Assembly (NCBI GenBank): GCA_020630595.1
Contig: JAHDBC010000013.1
Span: 1 to 47,294 of the forward strand
Source: Planktomarina sp.
GTDB taxonomy: Bacteria; Pseudomonadota; Alphaproteobacteria; Rhodobacterales; Rhodobacteraceae
Direction: 5' to 3'
Length of the DNA stretch: 47,294 nucleotides
Shown here: one piece after another, positions 1-8,781 of the stretch
Layout: each line of letters begins with the position of its first letter
How positions within the stretch are numbered: the stretch's first letter is position 1
Translations under genes and position numbers: made by a program
Notes under the pieces: model-generated
The model's input: only the letters and a program-made list of their open reading frames with translations
What the model was told of the DNA's origin: nothing
Database searches by the model: none

Positions 1-3000
1 GTATCGTTGCCTTCGTTGCCTTCGATGTAATCGTCGCCGCCATTGCCGTCGATGACGTCATCACCCAGACCACCGTACAGTTCATCATCGCCACCTTCGT
101 CGGTGTCTGCGACTTTGATCGTCAGCGGTTCGATTGTCGGCTGGTCGAAATCACCACCCGAACGAACAACGTTGATTTCGTATTCGTTGTTGCCATCGGA
201 ATCCTGTGGATTGCCAAAGTCGGGGTCGAACCCATCAGCATAGGTCAGTTTCCCGGTATCAGGATCAATCTGGAAGAACGCCGCGTCTGGCCCGGTGATC
301 GAATACGTAACAGTGCCAGCCAATTCGGCGTCGCCCACTGTTTCGGAACGGATCAATGTTTCCCCGTTCACCACAGTGTTGATGCCAACAGTGCTCAGCT
401 CTGTGATACCGTGATCTGTCAGCGCATGAATCTCACCGGCTTCTACATCGCCATCACCATCATCGACCCAGATCGCCAGATCCAGCAGTTCGTTGCCGGT
501 CAGAACATCGTTTCCATCCAGATCACGCAGATCCAGTTTGGCGTAGCCGTTCACGTATGTGCCGCCTTCGTCACCGAACAATGCAGTACCGTCAGCAACG
601 CCACCGTTGGATGCCAGAACAGCCAGATCAATCAGCAGACCGTCCTGGTTTGCAGCCATCCATTCGATGTCTTCTTCGGTTCCGTCACCGTCGATGTCGA
701 ACATCACTGTTGTCGCACCGGGTGCATACGCGTGCCCATAAGCTGTCGAATTACCGGTAACGTCGATTTCGCCGTTGCAGTTCAGATCAAATGCAATTGG
801 CGAATAGGTGTTCAGGTGAACATCTTCGATCATCACATCTTTGGTCGTGCCAGATACCGCCACGCCACCGATGGAAATGATTTCCATGGTGAAATCTTCG
901 TCACCTTCGATGTTGTTTTGGTAGTTGTTTTGGTACGCACCATTGATCATCGATTCCAGATTGGTTTCGATGGTGAACGCTTCAGATGTTGTGCTGCCTG
1001 CTGGAACAGTCACCGAAATGATATTCGAAGTGATCAAATTGCCAGAGGAATCAAGCACTTCGAAGTCGTTGTTCAACTGGCCGACACCGATATAGGCATC
1101 CGCGATCGTACCAGTGGTCGGGTCAGGCGTGAACGTTGGATTGCTGAACCAAACCGCCGGGTTGTACCACGTTTGCCCAGTGATATAGGTCGCATGGGCA
1201 GAGTCCCCAAGCCACCATTGAACCTCGTTCGATACGGGTTGCGGGTTGGTTGACGGAAAGGGGCTGGTTCCATCGCCCTGATAGGCGTTGATATACGTGA
1301 ATTCGTTGAATGCCGCCGTCGCTTGACCAGCAGTTCCACCCCCGATCTGGATCTGGATAACCGTGTCGGTTGCAACCGGTGCGTCCAATTCGATTGTAAA
1401 GGTGGAATCGTCGCCTTCTACCAAGTCACAGTTGCCGATGAACGTGCCGTTCGGCGTGACAAGCGGAATGCTTTCTGCAAACCAAACGTCTTCGGTCACC
1501 ATGGTTTTGGTTGTGCTCAGATCAATGCAGAAACACGGGCTGTCATCAATGACTGTGATGCACCCATCCGACGGATCCAGATCTTCGCCGATTGTTTCAT
1601 TGTCACCAATGATGACATCATCGTCGCATCCGCCATAGATGATGTCGTCGCCTTCGTCGCCGACCAGCGTATCTTCACCGCCTTGGCCATAGATCAGATC
1701 GTCATCGGCACCGCCGTAGATGATATCATCACCACCAATGCACGGATCTTCGATTTTGATCGTGACAGGTTCCTGGGAAACACCGACAGGGTTCGTGCAT
1801 GTGCGTACAACTTCAAAGTCGTACTGGTTGTCACCGTCCGCGTCCTGCGGGTTGTCATAGTCCGGCTGGAACCCGGGCGCGTAAGACACTTCCCCGGTTT
1901 GCGGATCAATCACGAAGTACGCGGCATCAGGACCCGTCAACGAATATGTCACATCGCCGGTTGCTTCTGCATTCACGTCAGTCGTTGACTGCATCAACAC
2001 TTCGCCGCCGCTGATCACGGGTGACCAAACAGTATCCAGCGCAGTAATCCCGTTGTCGGCCAGCGTTTGCAATTCGCCCGCTTCCAGAACCGCGTCGCCA
2101 TCGTCCACCCAGATTTGCAGACCGTTCAGTTCTGAACCCGTCAACTGGTTGTCGCCGTTCAGGTCGCGCAGATCCAGTTTGGCATAACCATCTGTATAGG
2201 TGCCGCCTTCGTCACCGAACAGGGCGGACCCATCGACATAGTTGCCCGGGCCAATCAATGTGGTGTCGATCAGCAGACCGTCACCGTTGCCTTGCAGCCA
2301 TTCGATTTCTTCGGTTGTGCCATCGGCGTCGATATCAAACGTTACCGTTGTCGCGCCAGGTGCATAGGCGTGACCATAAGCCGTTGAATTGCCTGTGACA
2401 TCAATCACACCGTTCCAGTTCAGATCGAACGAAATGGGCGAATAGATATTCAAATGGTTGTCGAGGATATCGACATCCTTGGAAATCCCAGTCGTCGCCG
2501 CACCACCGATCGAAATCACATCAACGGAGAAGTCTTCGTCACCTTCAAAATTGTTGTACAGGTGTTGGCCCGGAACACCACGCATCATCGCTTCGACGTT
2601 GGCAACAACACCGAAGATTTCAGATGTGTCTGACCCAGCAGGGATGGTCAGTGTCAGCGTGTTGCCAGTGACAATGTTCCCGCTTGGATCCGTAATCAAA
2701 AAGTCATTCACCAGTGCGTTGGCACCGATATAGATGTCTGACGGCGAACCGGGTGTTGAATTGTCATTGTTGGACGTCGGATTGTTGAACATCTGGTCCG
2801 CAATCGTCACCGACGGCGACCCCTGATACCAGCCTTGGTTCGCAAAATAGTTTGTAGATGTCAGCGAACTAAGGTGCGAGCTGTTCGCAACCCAATACTG
2901 CGTGTCCGACGTTACGCCCGTGTTCACATTTGGGAAGCCATAGTTTTGATAACCCACACCCACGGTGAATTCTTCGAATGTCGGGTTGGCCTGATTGGCT

Positions 3001-4235
3001 GTCCCATCGTTGATCTGGATCACAATTTGCGTGTCGACCGTAACCGGCTGATCCAACTTGACGTACAACTGGCCCGTTTCACCTTCGACCAATTCGCAAT
3101 CACCCAAGATCTGGCCATTGCCGGCAACAATGGTGACTTTTTCTGCAAACCAGACGTCTTCTGTGACCAAAGATTTTGTCGTGTCAAAATCAAGGTTCAG
3201 AACACCTTCTTCGCTGATGCAATAAGTGTTCGTATTTTCTGCATCGGGTGAAACGACGGGGCCATTCATGTGAACGGCCGTTCCATTGTCCCCGTAAAGA
3301 ACATCTTGACCGGCTTCGCCGTAGATCAGGTCGTCACCACCATTGCCTTCGGCAAAATCGTCACCAGAACCAGCGAACACTTCATCGTCTTCGTTGCCTG
3401 CGGTGATTGTGTCGTTGCCACCGAATGCTTGAATGACGTCCATGTCATTCGTGTCGCCAGCAAGGATCGCGTCGCCATTGTCGACAAAGTCACCGTGCGG
3501 ATCGCCATCATAATCCTGATCGATGACATCAGCACCATTGGTGCCCTGCACGATACCGTCCAACGGCAATAAGGTTGTGGGCCCAACGCCCTCGACACTG
3601 TGAATATTTGTAAATGTCAGCTGCTGCCCATCGGCATACTGAACAACGCCGCTTGTGCCATCGGAATTCAGCTTCAGTTCAGCATTTTCACCGTCAGCCA
3701 CGTAAAGGGAATTCAGTTCACCCTTTGCAGCACCACCATCGACGCTGTCACCTTTGCCAGCCACGATGAAATCGTCGCCCGCGCCGCCGTTTACGATATC
3801 AGCATCGCCAGATTTGGTCGTTTCACTTCCAGCAGCATACAGTTGGTCGTTGCCGTCACCGCCATCCAGGGTATCGAAGCCGGCACCACCGAACAATTCG
3901 TCGTCACCTTCGCCGCCAACCATGCGGTCGTCGCCATCTGTGCCCGTCAATGAATCGTTTCTGGTCGTCCCGATAACGTCCGTCCCGTCCCGCGTTTCCG
4001 GGGTCGTTCCATCCGTGGTTTCAGTATTCGTCCCGCCATCCGTTTCCAGAGTGGTTCCATCCGTCGTATCACGGGTTGGACCATCGGTAGATGTTGTTTC
4101 TTCTGTGCCCTCTGCATTCAGCAGCGTTGCGGGGGCCGCAGCCAATGTTTCTTCCTTCAACGTTTCGTTAGAAACGGAGGTTTGCTCGGCAGCAGTGGCG
4201 TCAGTGACACCGTCAGTGTTTTTTTGGTCGGTCAT
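1..4235 (-). CDS. Giant RTX-type calcium-binding protein with tandem modules (partial, C-terminus off window)
   Basis: An uninterrupted minus-strand frame runs from the ATG at 4235 to the left edge (1,411 codons, no stop), so the protein is incomplete. No classical signal peptide is seen; the first ~95 residues are acidic and Thr-rich with GTT-PET-DGT type repeats. Glycine/aspartate nonapeptides of the GGxGxDxxx type follow at about 3950-3290, 1745-1590 and 105-1. Between them lie two homologous ~480-residue modules, each with a Tyr/Trp-rich beta region, an EF-hand-like loop (DLNGDNQLTGSE type) and a cadherin-like end. RTX proteins of this kind are normally exported by type I secretion through a C-terminal signal, which would lie outside the window, and fold on binding calcium. 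A role in adhesion or as a surface-layer or biofilm protein is inference. A Shine-Dalgarno AGAGG precedes the start. Confidence 0.88.
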   Translation of the reverse strand, partial: MTDQKNTDGVTDATAAEQTSVSNETLKEETLAAAPATLLNAEGTEETTSTDGPTRDTTDGTTLETDGGTNTETTDGTTPETRDGTDVIGTTRNDSLTGTDGDDRMVGGEGDDELFGGAGFDTLDGGDGNDQLYAAGSETTKSGDADIVNGGAGDDFIVAGKGDSVDGGAAKGELNSLYVADGENAELKLNSDGTSGVVQYADGQQLTFTNIHSVEGVGPTTLLPLDGIVQGTNGADVIDQDYDGDPHGDFVDNGDAILAGDTNDMDVIQAFGGNDTITAGNEDDEVFAGSGDDFAEGNGGDDLIYGEAGQDVLYGDNGTAVHMNGPVVSPDAENTNTYCISEEGVLNLDFDTTKSLVTEDVWFAEKVTIVAGNGQILGDCELVEGETGQLYVKLDQPVTVDTQIVIQINDGTANQANPTFEEFTVGVGYQNYGFPNVNTGVTSDTQYWVANSSHLSSLTSTNYFANQGWYQGSPSVTIADQMFNNPTSNNDNSTPGSPSDIYIGANALVNDFLITDPSGNIVTGNTLTLTIPAGSDTSEIFGVVANVEAMMRGVPGQHLYNNFEGDEDFSVDVISIGGAATTGISKDVDILDNHLNIYSPISFDLNWNGVIDVTGNSTAYGHAYAPGATTVTFDIDADGTTEEIEWLQGNGDGLLIDTTLIGPGNYVDGSALFGDEGGTYTDGYAKLDLRDLNGDNQLTGSELNGLQIWVDDGDAVLEAGELQTLADNGITALDTVWSPVISGGEVLMQSTTDVNAEATGDVTYSLTGPDAAYFVIDPQTGEVSYAPGFQPDYDNPQDADGDNQYDFEVVRTCTNPVGVSQEPVTIKIEDPCIGGDDIIYGGADDDLIYGQGGEDTLVGDEGDDIIYGGCDDDVIIGDNETIGEDLDPSDGCITVIDDSPCFCIDLSTTKTMVTEDVWFAESIPLVTPNGTFIGNCDLVEGDDSTFTIELDAPVATDTVIQIQIGGGTAGQATAAFNEFTYINAYQGDGTSPFPSTNPQPVSNEVQWWLGDSAHATYITGQTWYNPAVWFSNPTFTPDPTTGTIADAYIGVGQLNNDFEVLDSSGNLITSNIISVTVPAGSTTSEAFTIETNLESMINGAYQNNYQNNIEGDEDFTMEIISIGGVAVSGTTKDVMIEDVHLNTYSPIAFDLNCNGEIDVTGNSTAYGHAYAPGATTVMFDIDGDGTEEDIEWMAANQDGLLIDLAVLASNGGVADGTALFGDEGGTYVNGYAKLDLRDLDGNDVLTGNELLDLAIWVDDGDGDVEAGEIHALTDHGITELSTVGINTVVNGETLIRSETVGDAELAGTVTYSITGPDAAFFQIDPDTGKLTYADGFDPDFGNPQDSDGNNEYEINVVRSGGDFDQPTIEPLTIKVADTDEGGDDELYGGLGDDVIDGNGGDDYIEGNEGND
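107..1533 (-). repeat. Tandem protein module B of the RTX gene
   Basis: This is the second module copy. It opens with VTEDVWFAE, carries FDLNCNGEIDVTGNST and ALFGDEGGTY, and ends with EPLTIKVAD just before a third nonapeptide cluster at the window edge. It differs from copy A mainly in the Tyr/Trp-rich first third. Further copies may lie outside the window. Confidence 0.8.
1745..3200 (-). repeat. Tandem protein module A of the RTX gene
   Basis: This is the first of two in-frame module copies. It opens with a VTEDVWFAE motif, carries a SFDLNWNGVIDVTGNST block and an ALFGDEGGTY block, and ends with EPVTIKIED. Shared landmarks in copy B lie about 1.64-1.67 kb to the left, for example the motif beginning at 3141 versus 1473. 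The copies are clearly diverged, so this is an old intragenic duplication. Borders are approximate. Confidence 0.8.
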
Positions 4236-4872
4236 GCTATACCTCTTAACCAGTCAACAATGCACTCCGGCCTGTGGATTGGTATAGGGTAAGCGATCAA
4301 CTGATCACCCTGGCAACCATGAAAAGGCTTTCGCCCCTCCACCACACGCTTTCGCGCTCAACAGCAGCAGCAAGGTTTCCCCTGCCCGACATCCGTCCCC
4401 CAACGGATACGCTAAGCCACCATTAATTTGTGTTTAATAAATGGCAGAACCGGAATCCAAGGAATTATGGCGCAGGCCTGACAGGGGCGTCACAATCTTC
4501 GCAACCCAAGATTGACCAAATTTCCGACAAAATAAGGCGAAAAGGTGTCACAGTTTCCCAGAACGGAACAGTTAACCAAATTTATCCACATTTTGGCGCA
4601 TATTGCGGGGAAAAACCGCGAACGCACCTCAGATATGCGGCATTTGCGTGCCGACACATTCGGAATTTTCCCCCCAAGCATCATGGCAAAACTTTGCCAA
4701 TTGCATGGTCTGATTGTGCACGAACGGGAACATTTCCACAGAAAAAACAGAAATGGTTGCGATATAGGAAATAGTAGTGAAGTTTTGCTACGAATCGGAA
4801 AGCAGATTTTGCACGGCGAACCCTTCCGAAATTTTGGGGTTTCGCCACTCGAATTGGTGGGGACATTCGCTC
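4236..4872. other. Intergenic region between divergent RTX and glycosyltransferase genes
   Basis: These 637 bases separate two divergent genes and must hold both promoters. Visible elements are the Shine-Dalgarno of the RTX gene next to 4247, a TTAA-N7-TTAA site at 4423-4437, and an isolated TTATCCACA (DnaA-box-like) at 4582-4590. The stretch is more AT-rich than the flanking genes. Short open frames on both strands overlap one another, lack a convincing start and do not look like genes. I see no RNA gene. Confidence 0.7.
4423..4437. promoter_or_regulatory. Candidate CtrA binding site (TTAA-N7-TTAA)
   Basis: The sequence TTAA, seven bases, TTAA is a perfect match to the core consensus of the alphaproteobacterial response regulator CtrA. 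It lies 188 bases upstream of the RTX start codon and 436 bases upstream of the glycosyltransferase start. It is the only perfect match I noticed when checking the TTAA occurrences in non-coding parts of the window. Function is inferred from sequence only. Confidence 0.45.
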
Positions 4873-5853
4873 GTGTCATTTAACATATTGATCGTTGCAC
4901 AGGCTGGCCGATTGTCATTTGAAGCGGCAATTTTCATGGCATCCCTGCGCGAAAAAAGTCCCAAATTCGCGGGAACAGTTTATATTGCGATGCCACGCAA
5001 AAACGATCTTTGGTGGGACAACCCGGAGATTGCGAATACCGATCTTATCGATCTTTTGAAAACATTCGGCGCAAAGATCGTTCCGTTTGAAAGCCAGCAT
5101 TTCGGCCAGCATTACCCTTATGGCAACAAAATCGAAGCACTTGGCGTTTTGCCCAAAGACGAACCCTTTGTTTTTTTCGATACAGATACGATTGTCACAG
5201 GCGAACTTTCTGACGTTCCCTTTGATTTTAACCGCCCCAGCGCATCGCGTCGTGTTTCGGCGACTTGGCCGGAACTGGAATTGTACGGACCCGGATACGA
5301 CGCCACCTGGGGAAGCCTGTATCGCAAATTTGGGTTGGATTTCGAAAGCAGTCTCGATCAGACGCAACCGCACGAATATTGGAAGCGCTATTTGTATTTC
5401 AACGCGGGGTTCTTCTATTATAAATGCCCGCACGCCTTTGGTCAGCGATACCTCGAATATGCGCGCGCAATCCGCGATGATCGACCCGAAGAACTCGTCT
5501 GTCAGGAACTGAACCCCTGGCTGGATCAGGTCGCGCTGCCCCTTGTGATCCACAGTTTGGGCGGCGGGCGCAATGCGCTGGCACCGGGATATCTGGATGG
5601 CAAAACAACATGCCATTACCGCATGCTGCCCTTGCTTTACGCGCGCGAAAGCGATGCGGTTGTGGAAACGTTAGAGTCAGTTCTGGCACCCAACAAGGTG
5701 AAGAAAGTCGTCAAAGCCTATGATCCCATCAAACGCATGGTGTATCAGGGGCGTGGCCGCAAAGTGCGTGATCTGTTTGATCAAGACAATCTTCCGCGCA
5801 AGGAAAAGCAAATCAGAAACACCATCAAACGCGAAGGTTTCTGGATGCGTTAA
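4873..5853 (+). CDS. GT-A-like glycosyltransferase family protein
   Basis: The protein has 326 residues from a GTG start at 4873, chosen because the N-terminus then begins with a clean beta strand (FNILIVAQAG) and GGTGGGGA lies about ten bases upstream. The open frame extends 32 codons further, but that part reads like non-coding sequence. A DTDT motif at residues 103-106, preceded by FVFF, matches the metal- and nucleotide-sugar-binding DxD of GT-A fold transferases. No signal peptide or membrane segment is present, so it is probably cytoplasmic. The acceptor is unknown. Its position divergent from the RTX gene may hint at a cell-surface role, but this is speculation. The C-terminal 60 residues are rich in Lys and Arg. 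Confidence 0.65.
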   Translation: MSFNILIVAQAGRLSFEAAIFMASLREKSPKFAGTVYIAMPRKNDLWWDNPEIANTDLIDLLKTFGAKIVPFESQHFGQHYPYGNKIEALGVLPKDEPFVFFDTDTIVTGELSDVPFDFNRPSASRRVSATWPELELYGPGYDATWGSLYRKFGLDFESSLDQTQPHEYWKRYLYFNAGFFYYKCPHAFGQRYLEYARAIRDDRPEELVCQELNPWLDQVALPLVIHSLGGGRNALAPGYLDGKTTCHYRMLPLLYARESDAVVETLESVLAPNKVKKVVKAYDPIKRMVYQGRGRKVRDLFDQDNLPRKEKQIRNTIKREGFWMR

Positions 5854-5958
5854 CGATTGAACGCCGGTTGCATGCATTGCAAAAGAAATGCGTGTCATAT
5901 TATTGCCGACTTAAGGTAGTGTTATCTTAACCATCGAGTTTCAATCCGAGTTTGGCCA

Positions 5959-8697
5959 ATGACACCAGACCATCTTCTTCATCTATCAAATCAAGGCGTC
6001 GCCATCGATTGCCGTGACGGTGAAGAATGGGTCCGTCTGGGGTCATTTGACTATGACGAAGACACCCTTGCCGCAGATCTGCAAAAACTGCTTGTCACCG
6101 TTCCCGGGGATACAGCGTTTTGCGTGGTGTTGCCGACATCTGAACTGGCGCGTCACCACATCGCGAAATCTGTCGCGGATGGCCAGTCCGCACGGGCCGA
6201 ACTGCAGAACGCAGATATACCTGTCGAAGACAGCGCCCTTATCGCTTGGACACAGGTCGACGACGCAAGCGAAATCATTGTGGCCGGATCGGACACCATT
6301 GCACAGGTTGTTTCCTTCATAGGGGATAACGGTCTGAAAATGCACAGTTTTGCGGCACTTCCCGGTGGCGCATGGAACGATGAATTTGCATTTTTCGGGC
6401 CCGGTCCTGTTGGCGTGCCCGCCGCACTTGCACCCGTGGGTCCATATGCCCTGAAATCTGATGTCGGGCCGGTTTTGGGGGCACTTACCCCGCCGGATGG
6501 TGCAGGCGCACCCGTTGTGCGATTGGACACCGGTGCCGAAAATCCGCAGGCCCCCGCCGTTGCAGCGCCCGACGCGCAAACCAATCACGCAGGCCCTGCG
6601 CCAGCGGCAGACAAAGGCCCGGCTCAAACAGGTCCGCGCGGTACAGCGACCGCAACCAAACCACCGCCGTCATCCCCCCCCCGACACGAACGCCCCGGAT
6701 TCGTAGGGGGCAAACCCCGTTTTCTGGGGTTGATCCTGACATTGCTGTTGCTGCTGTTTTTGTTTGCGATGGGGGCATGGGCCGCAACTGCGGGCCGCGA
6801 CACGATCGCTGGGTGGTTTGGGGCGCAGGATAAGAATTCGGCCGAACCTCAGGTTTCAGAAGCCACATCGGTTCCATTTGATCCGGATCAGCCGCTTGTC
6901 GCCACCGATACGCTGGCCCAACCGATGGGTTCCACAGAACTGCAGCCCCTTATCGACACGGCGCCGGATCTGTCCGCGCTGCGGCAGGATCTGGAAACAT
7001 TCGCAACCGCACGCCCATCAACCCCCATGGCGCCGCCGCCAAGTTTGGGCGAAATCGATATTTCGACAGCCGCGCTCACCCATCTGCCCAGCGTTGATGC
7101 GCAACCCCTTGCTGCCCCGTCCACACAGATGGCTGTGCCAACGGGTCTGGCAGATATTACACTTGATATCCCCGTGGCCCCCGGCAGTGTTGCGACACCC
7201 GCCACACCAAAGGTTCCGCAAATTGGCCCGTCGCCGACCGCGACACCGTCCTTTCCCTTTGAAGAAATGTCGGGCCAACCGTTTGACGCCCCCGTTTTCA
7301 ATGCGGTCACGCAGTCCGCGCGCCCAACATTGGACCTGCCGCAAGAACCCGACAGGCCCAGATCATTGGGCCCGCTTCAGACCATCCGCCTGATGTCCCC
7401 GGAACAACGTTATGTGGTGACCGGGGTTTGGATTTTTCCGCCAGCCGCACCGCGCCCGGTGGCCGCTGCCGCCTCAGGCACATTCAACTGGTCGGTTTTG
7501 GGCCCGGGCCCTACCGCGCAGCTGCCGTTGCACGCAGATCAGGCTGGCTTGACGTTGGAACCCCTGCCCCGGCATGGTGTGGCGGCACAGCCGACGACAA
7601 CCACACCGTATCGCCCCCAGATCGTCGTGACAGGCCGTTTGGCCACCGACACACAACCAGCACTCACAAATGCGCCGACCACGTCCGCTGACCTTGCGCC
7701 TGCCGATACTGGCACGGAACTTGCCCCAATGCAGGTCGCTGTGCGCCCCGCGTTTCGCGGCGGTGAACCCGATCCGATTGCCGTCATCGCCCCACAAGGG
7801 CGACCTGATCCAGCCCAGCCCGATCAACTGGAAACACCCGGGCAACCAACGGGGCCATCCGATCTGGCAGAGCTGACGAGCCCGGCCCTTCCATTAGCAT
7901 CTGATCCCGCACCGGACGCACCGGCCGATCCAGACATTGACCGGGCCTTTTCGGACGCGCTGCCGGACGTTGATCTGCCACCAGACGTTGACGTTGCAGA
8001 AGCCCCCATCCCCGCTGATGATGGTGCGCAAGACGCCGCAACCTTGGACTATGTCGTGGTGCGCCCAAATTTGCGCCCGCTTGAAGAATTTGAAACCGCG
8101 CAGCGCGCACTTTTCGGGGGGCTGACCCTATCTGAAATGCGCAACATGCGACCTGCAACCCGCCCAGCAGACATCGTGCGCGACGCGCGGGCAGCCGCCG
8201 CCCGCCAGCAAGCCGCGGCAGAGGCACAGGCCGCGGCAAATGCTCAGGCCGCTGCAGCGCGCACAGCGGCAGCGGCCCCCCAATCAGATGCCGTTGAAAC
8301 TGCGCTGACGCAGGCCATACGGGTTTCCCCATTGGCCGTTGCGCAGGCATCGCGCCCAACTTTACGCCCCGCAGGTCTGTCGCGACAGCCAGCCCCCGGG
8401 GCCAGCGGATCGGGCACCGTCGCGCGGGCCAGTGAAACCGTATCACCCACGGGTCCCGTGTCCCGCGCGGTTGCAAATGCGGCGACTGAAGAAAACCAGC
8501 TGCGGCTTGGGCGGATCGCATTAATGGGGGTTGCCGGAACCCAAGGCAATCGCCGCGCGCTGATCCGGTTGCCAAATGGTGTTATCGAACGGGTCCGGGT
8601 GGGCGACCGGTTGGATGGGGGGCGCGTCGCCGCTATTGATTCAACACAGCTGCGTTACGTGAAAGGCGGACGGAATATCACCCTTCGCTTGCCCTGA
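5959..8697 (+). CDS. TM-anchored Pro/Ala-rich protein with GspC/PilP-like C-terminal domain
   Basis: This 912-residue protein has an N-terminal soluble domain (1-145), a Pro/Ala linker, one membrane segment at about 255-275 (FLGLILTLLLLLFLFAMG), then ~560 residues of low-complexity Pro/Ala/Asp sequence. An Ala/Gln helix lies near 735-770. The last ~60 residues (GNRRALIRLPNG, VRVGDRLDGG, LRYVKGG) resemble the homology region of GspC or PilP, which links inner- and outer-membrane parts of secretion and pilus machines. The N-terminal domain is reminiscent of the actin-like cytoplasmic part of GspL/PilM, but weakly. No other secretion genes lie nearby. Such proteins are often mislabelled translation initiation factor IF-2 because of composition. 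Function is unknown; a periplasm-spanning structural role is inferred. Confidence 0.6.
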   Translation: MTPDHLLHLSNQGVAIDCRDGEEWVRLGSFDYDEDTLAADLQKLLVTVPGDTAFCVVLPTSELARHHIAKSVADGQSARAELQNADIPVEDSALIAWTQVDDASEIIVAGSDTIAQVVSFIGDNGLKMHSFAALPGGAWNDEFAFFGPGPVGVPAALAPVGPYALKSDVGPVLGALTPPDGAGAPVVRLDTGAENPQAPAVAAPDAQTNHAGPAPAADKGPAQTGPRGTATATKPPPSSPPRHERPGFVGGKPRFLGLILTLLLLLFLFAMGAWAATAGRDTIAGWFGAQDKNSAEPQVSEATSVPFDPDQPLVATDTLAQPMGSTELQPLIDTAPDLSALRQDLETFATARPSTPMAPPPSLGEIDISTAALTHLPSVDAQPLAAPSTQMAVPTGLADITLDIPVAPGSVATPATPKVPQIGPSPTATPSFPFEEMSGQPFDAPVFNAVTQSARPTLDLPQEPDRPRSLGPLQTIRLMSPEQRYVVTGVWIFPPAAPRPVAAAASGTFNWSVLGPGPTAQLPLHADQAGLTLEPLPRHGVAAQPTTTTPYRPQIVVTGRLATDTQPALTNAPTTSADLAPADTGTELAPMQVAVRPAFRGGEPDPIAVIAPQGRPDPAQPDQLETPGQPTGPSDLAELTSPALPLASDPAPDAPADPDIDRAFSDALPDVDLPPDVDVAEAPIPADDGAQDAATLDYVVVRPNLRPLEEFETAQRALFGGLTLSEMRNMRPATRPADIVRDARAAAARQQAAAEAQAAANAQAAAARTAAAAPQSDAVETALTQAIRVSPLAVAQASRPTLRPAGLSRQPAPGASGSGTVARASETVSPTGPVSRAVANAATEENQLRLGRIALMGVAGTQGNRRALIRLPNGVIERVRVGDRLDGGRVAAIDSTQLRYVKGGRNITLRLP

Positions 8698-8781
8698 TGA
8701 TAAGCCTGTTTCGTTTTCGGCGGTTGATTTGTTTGCCCGAACCTGTCTGATTTCAAATGACCGATCCCTAAAGGTGATGTG

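Noticed and set aside
1-3953. Plus-strand ORFs over the RTX gene
   Set aside because: They are antisense frames of repetitive Gly/Asp codons and have no family resemblance, while the minus strand has one unbroken coding frame.
4582-4590. Replication origin signalled by a DnaA box
   Set aside because: A single TTATCCACA, with others scattered at 47213 and inside the helicase gene near 16240, is not a cluster; no origin features or dnaA/parAB genes are near.
4430-4883. Short ORFs in the leader between the RTX and glycosyltransferase genes
   Set aside because: They overlap one another on both strands, lack ribosome sites and have no protein-like composition.
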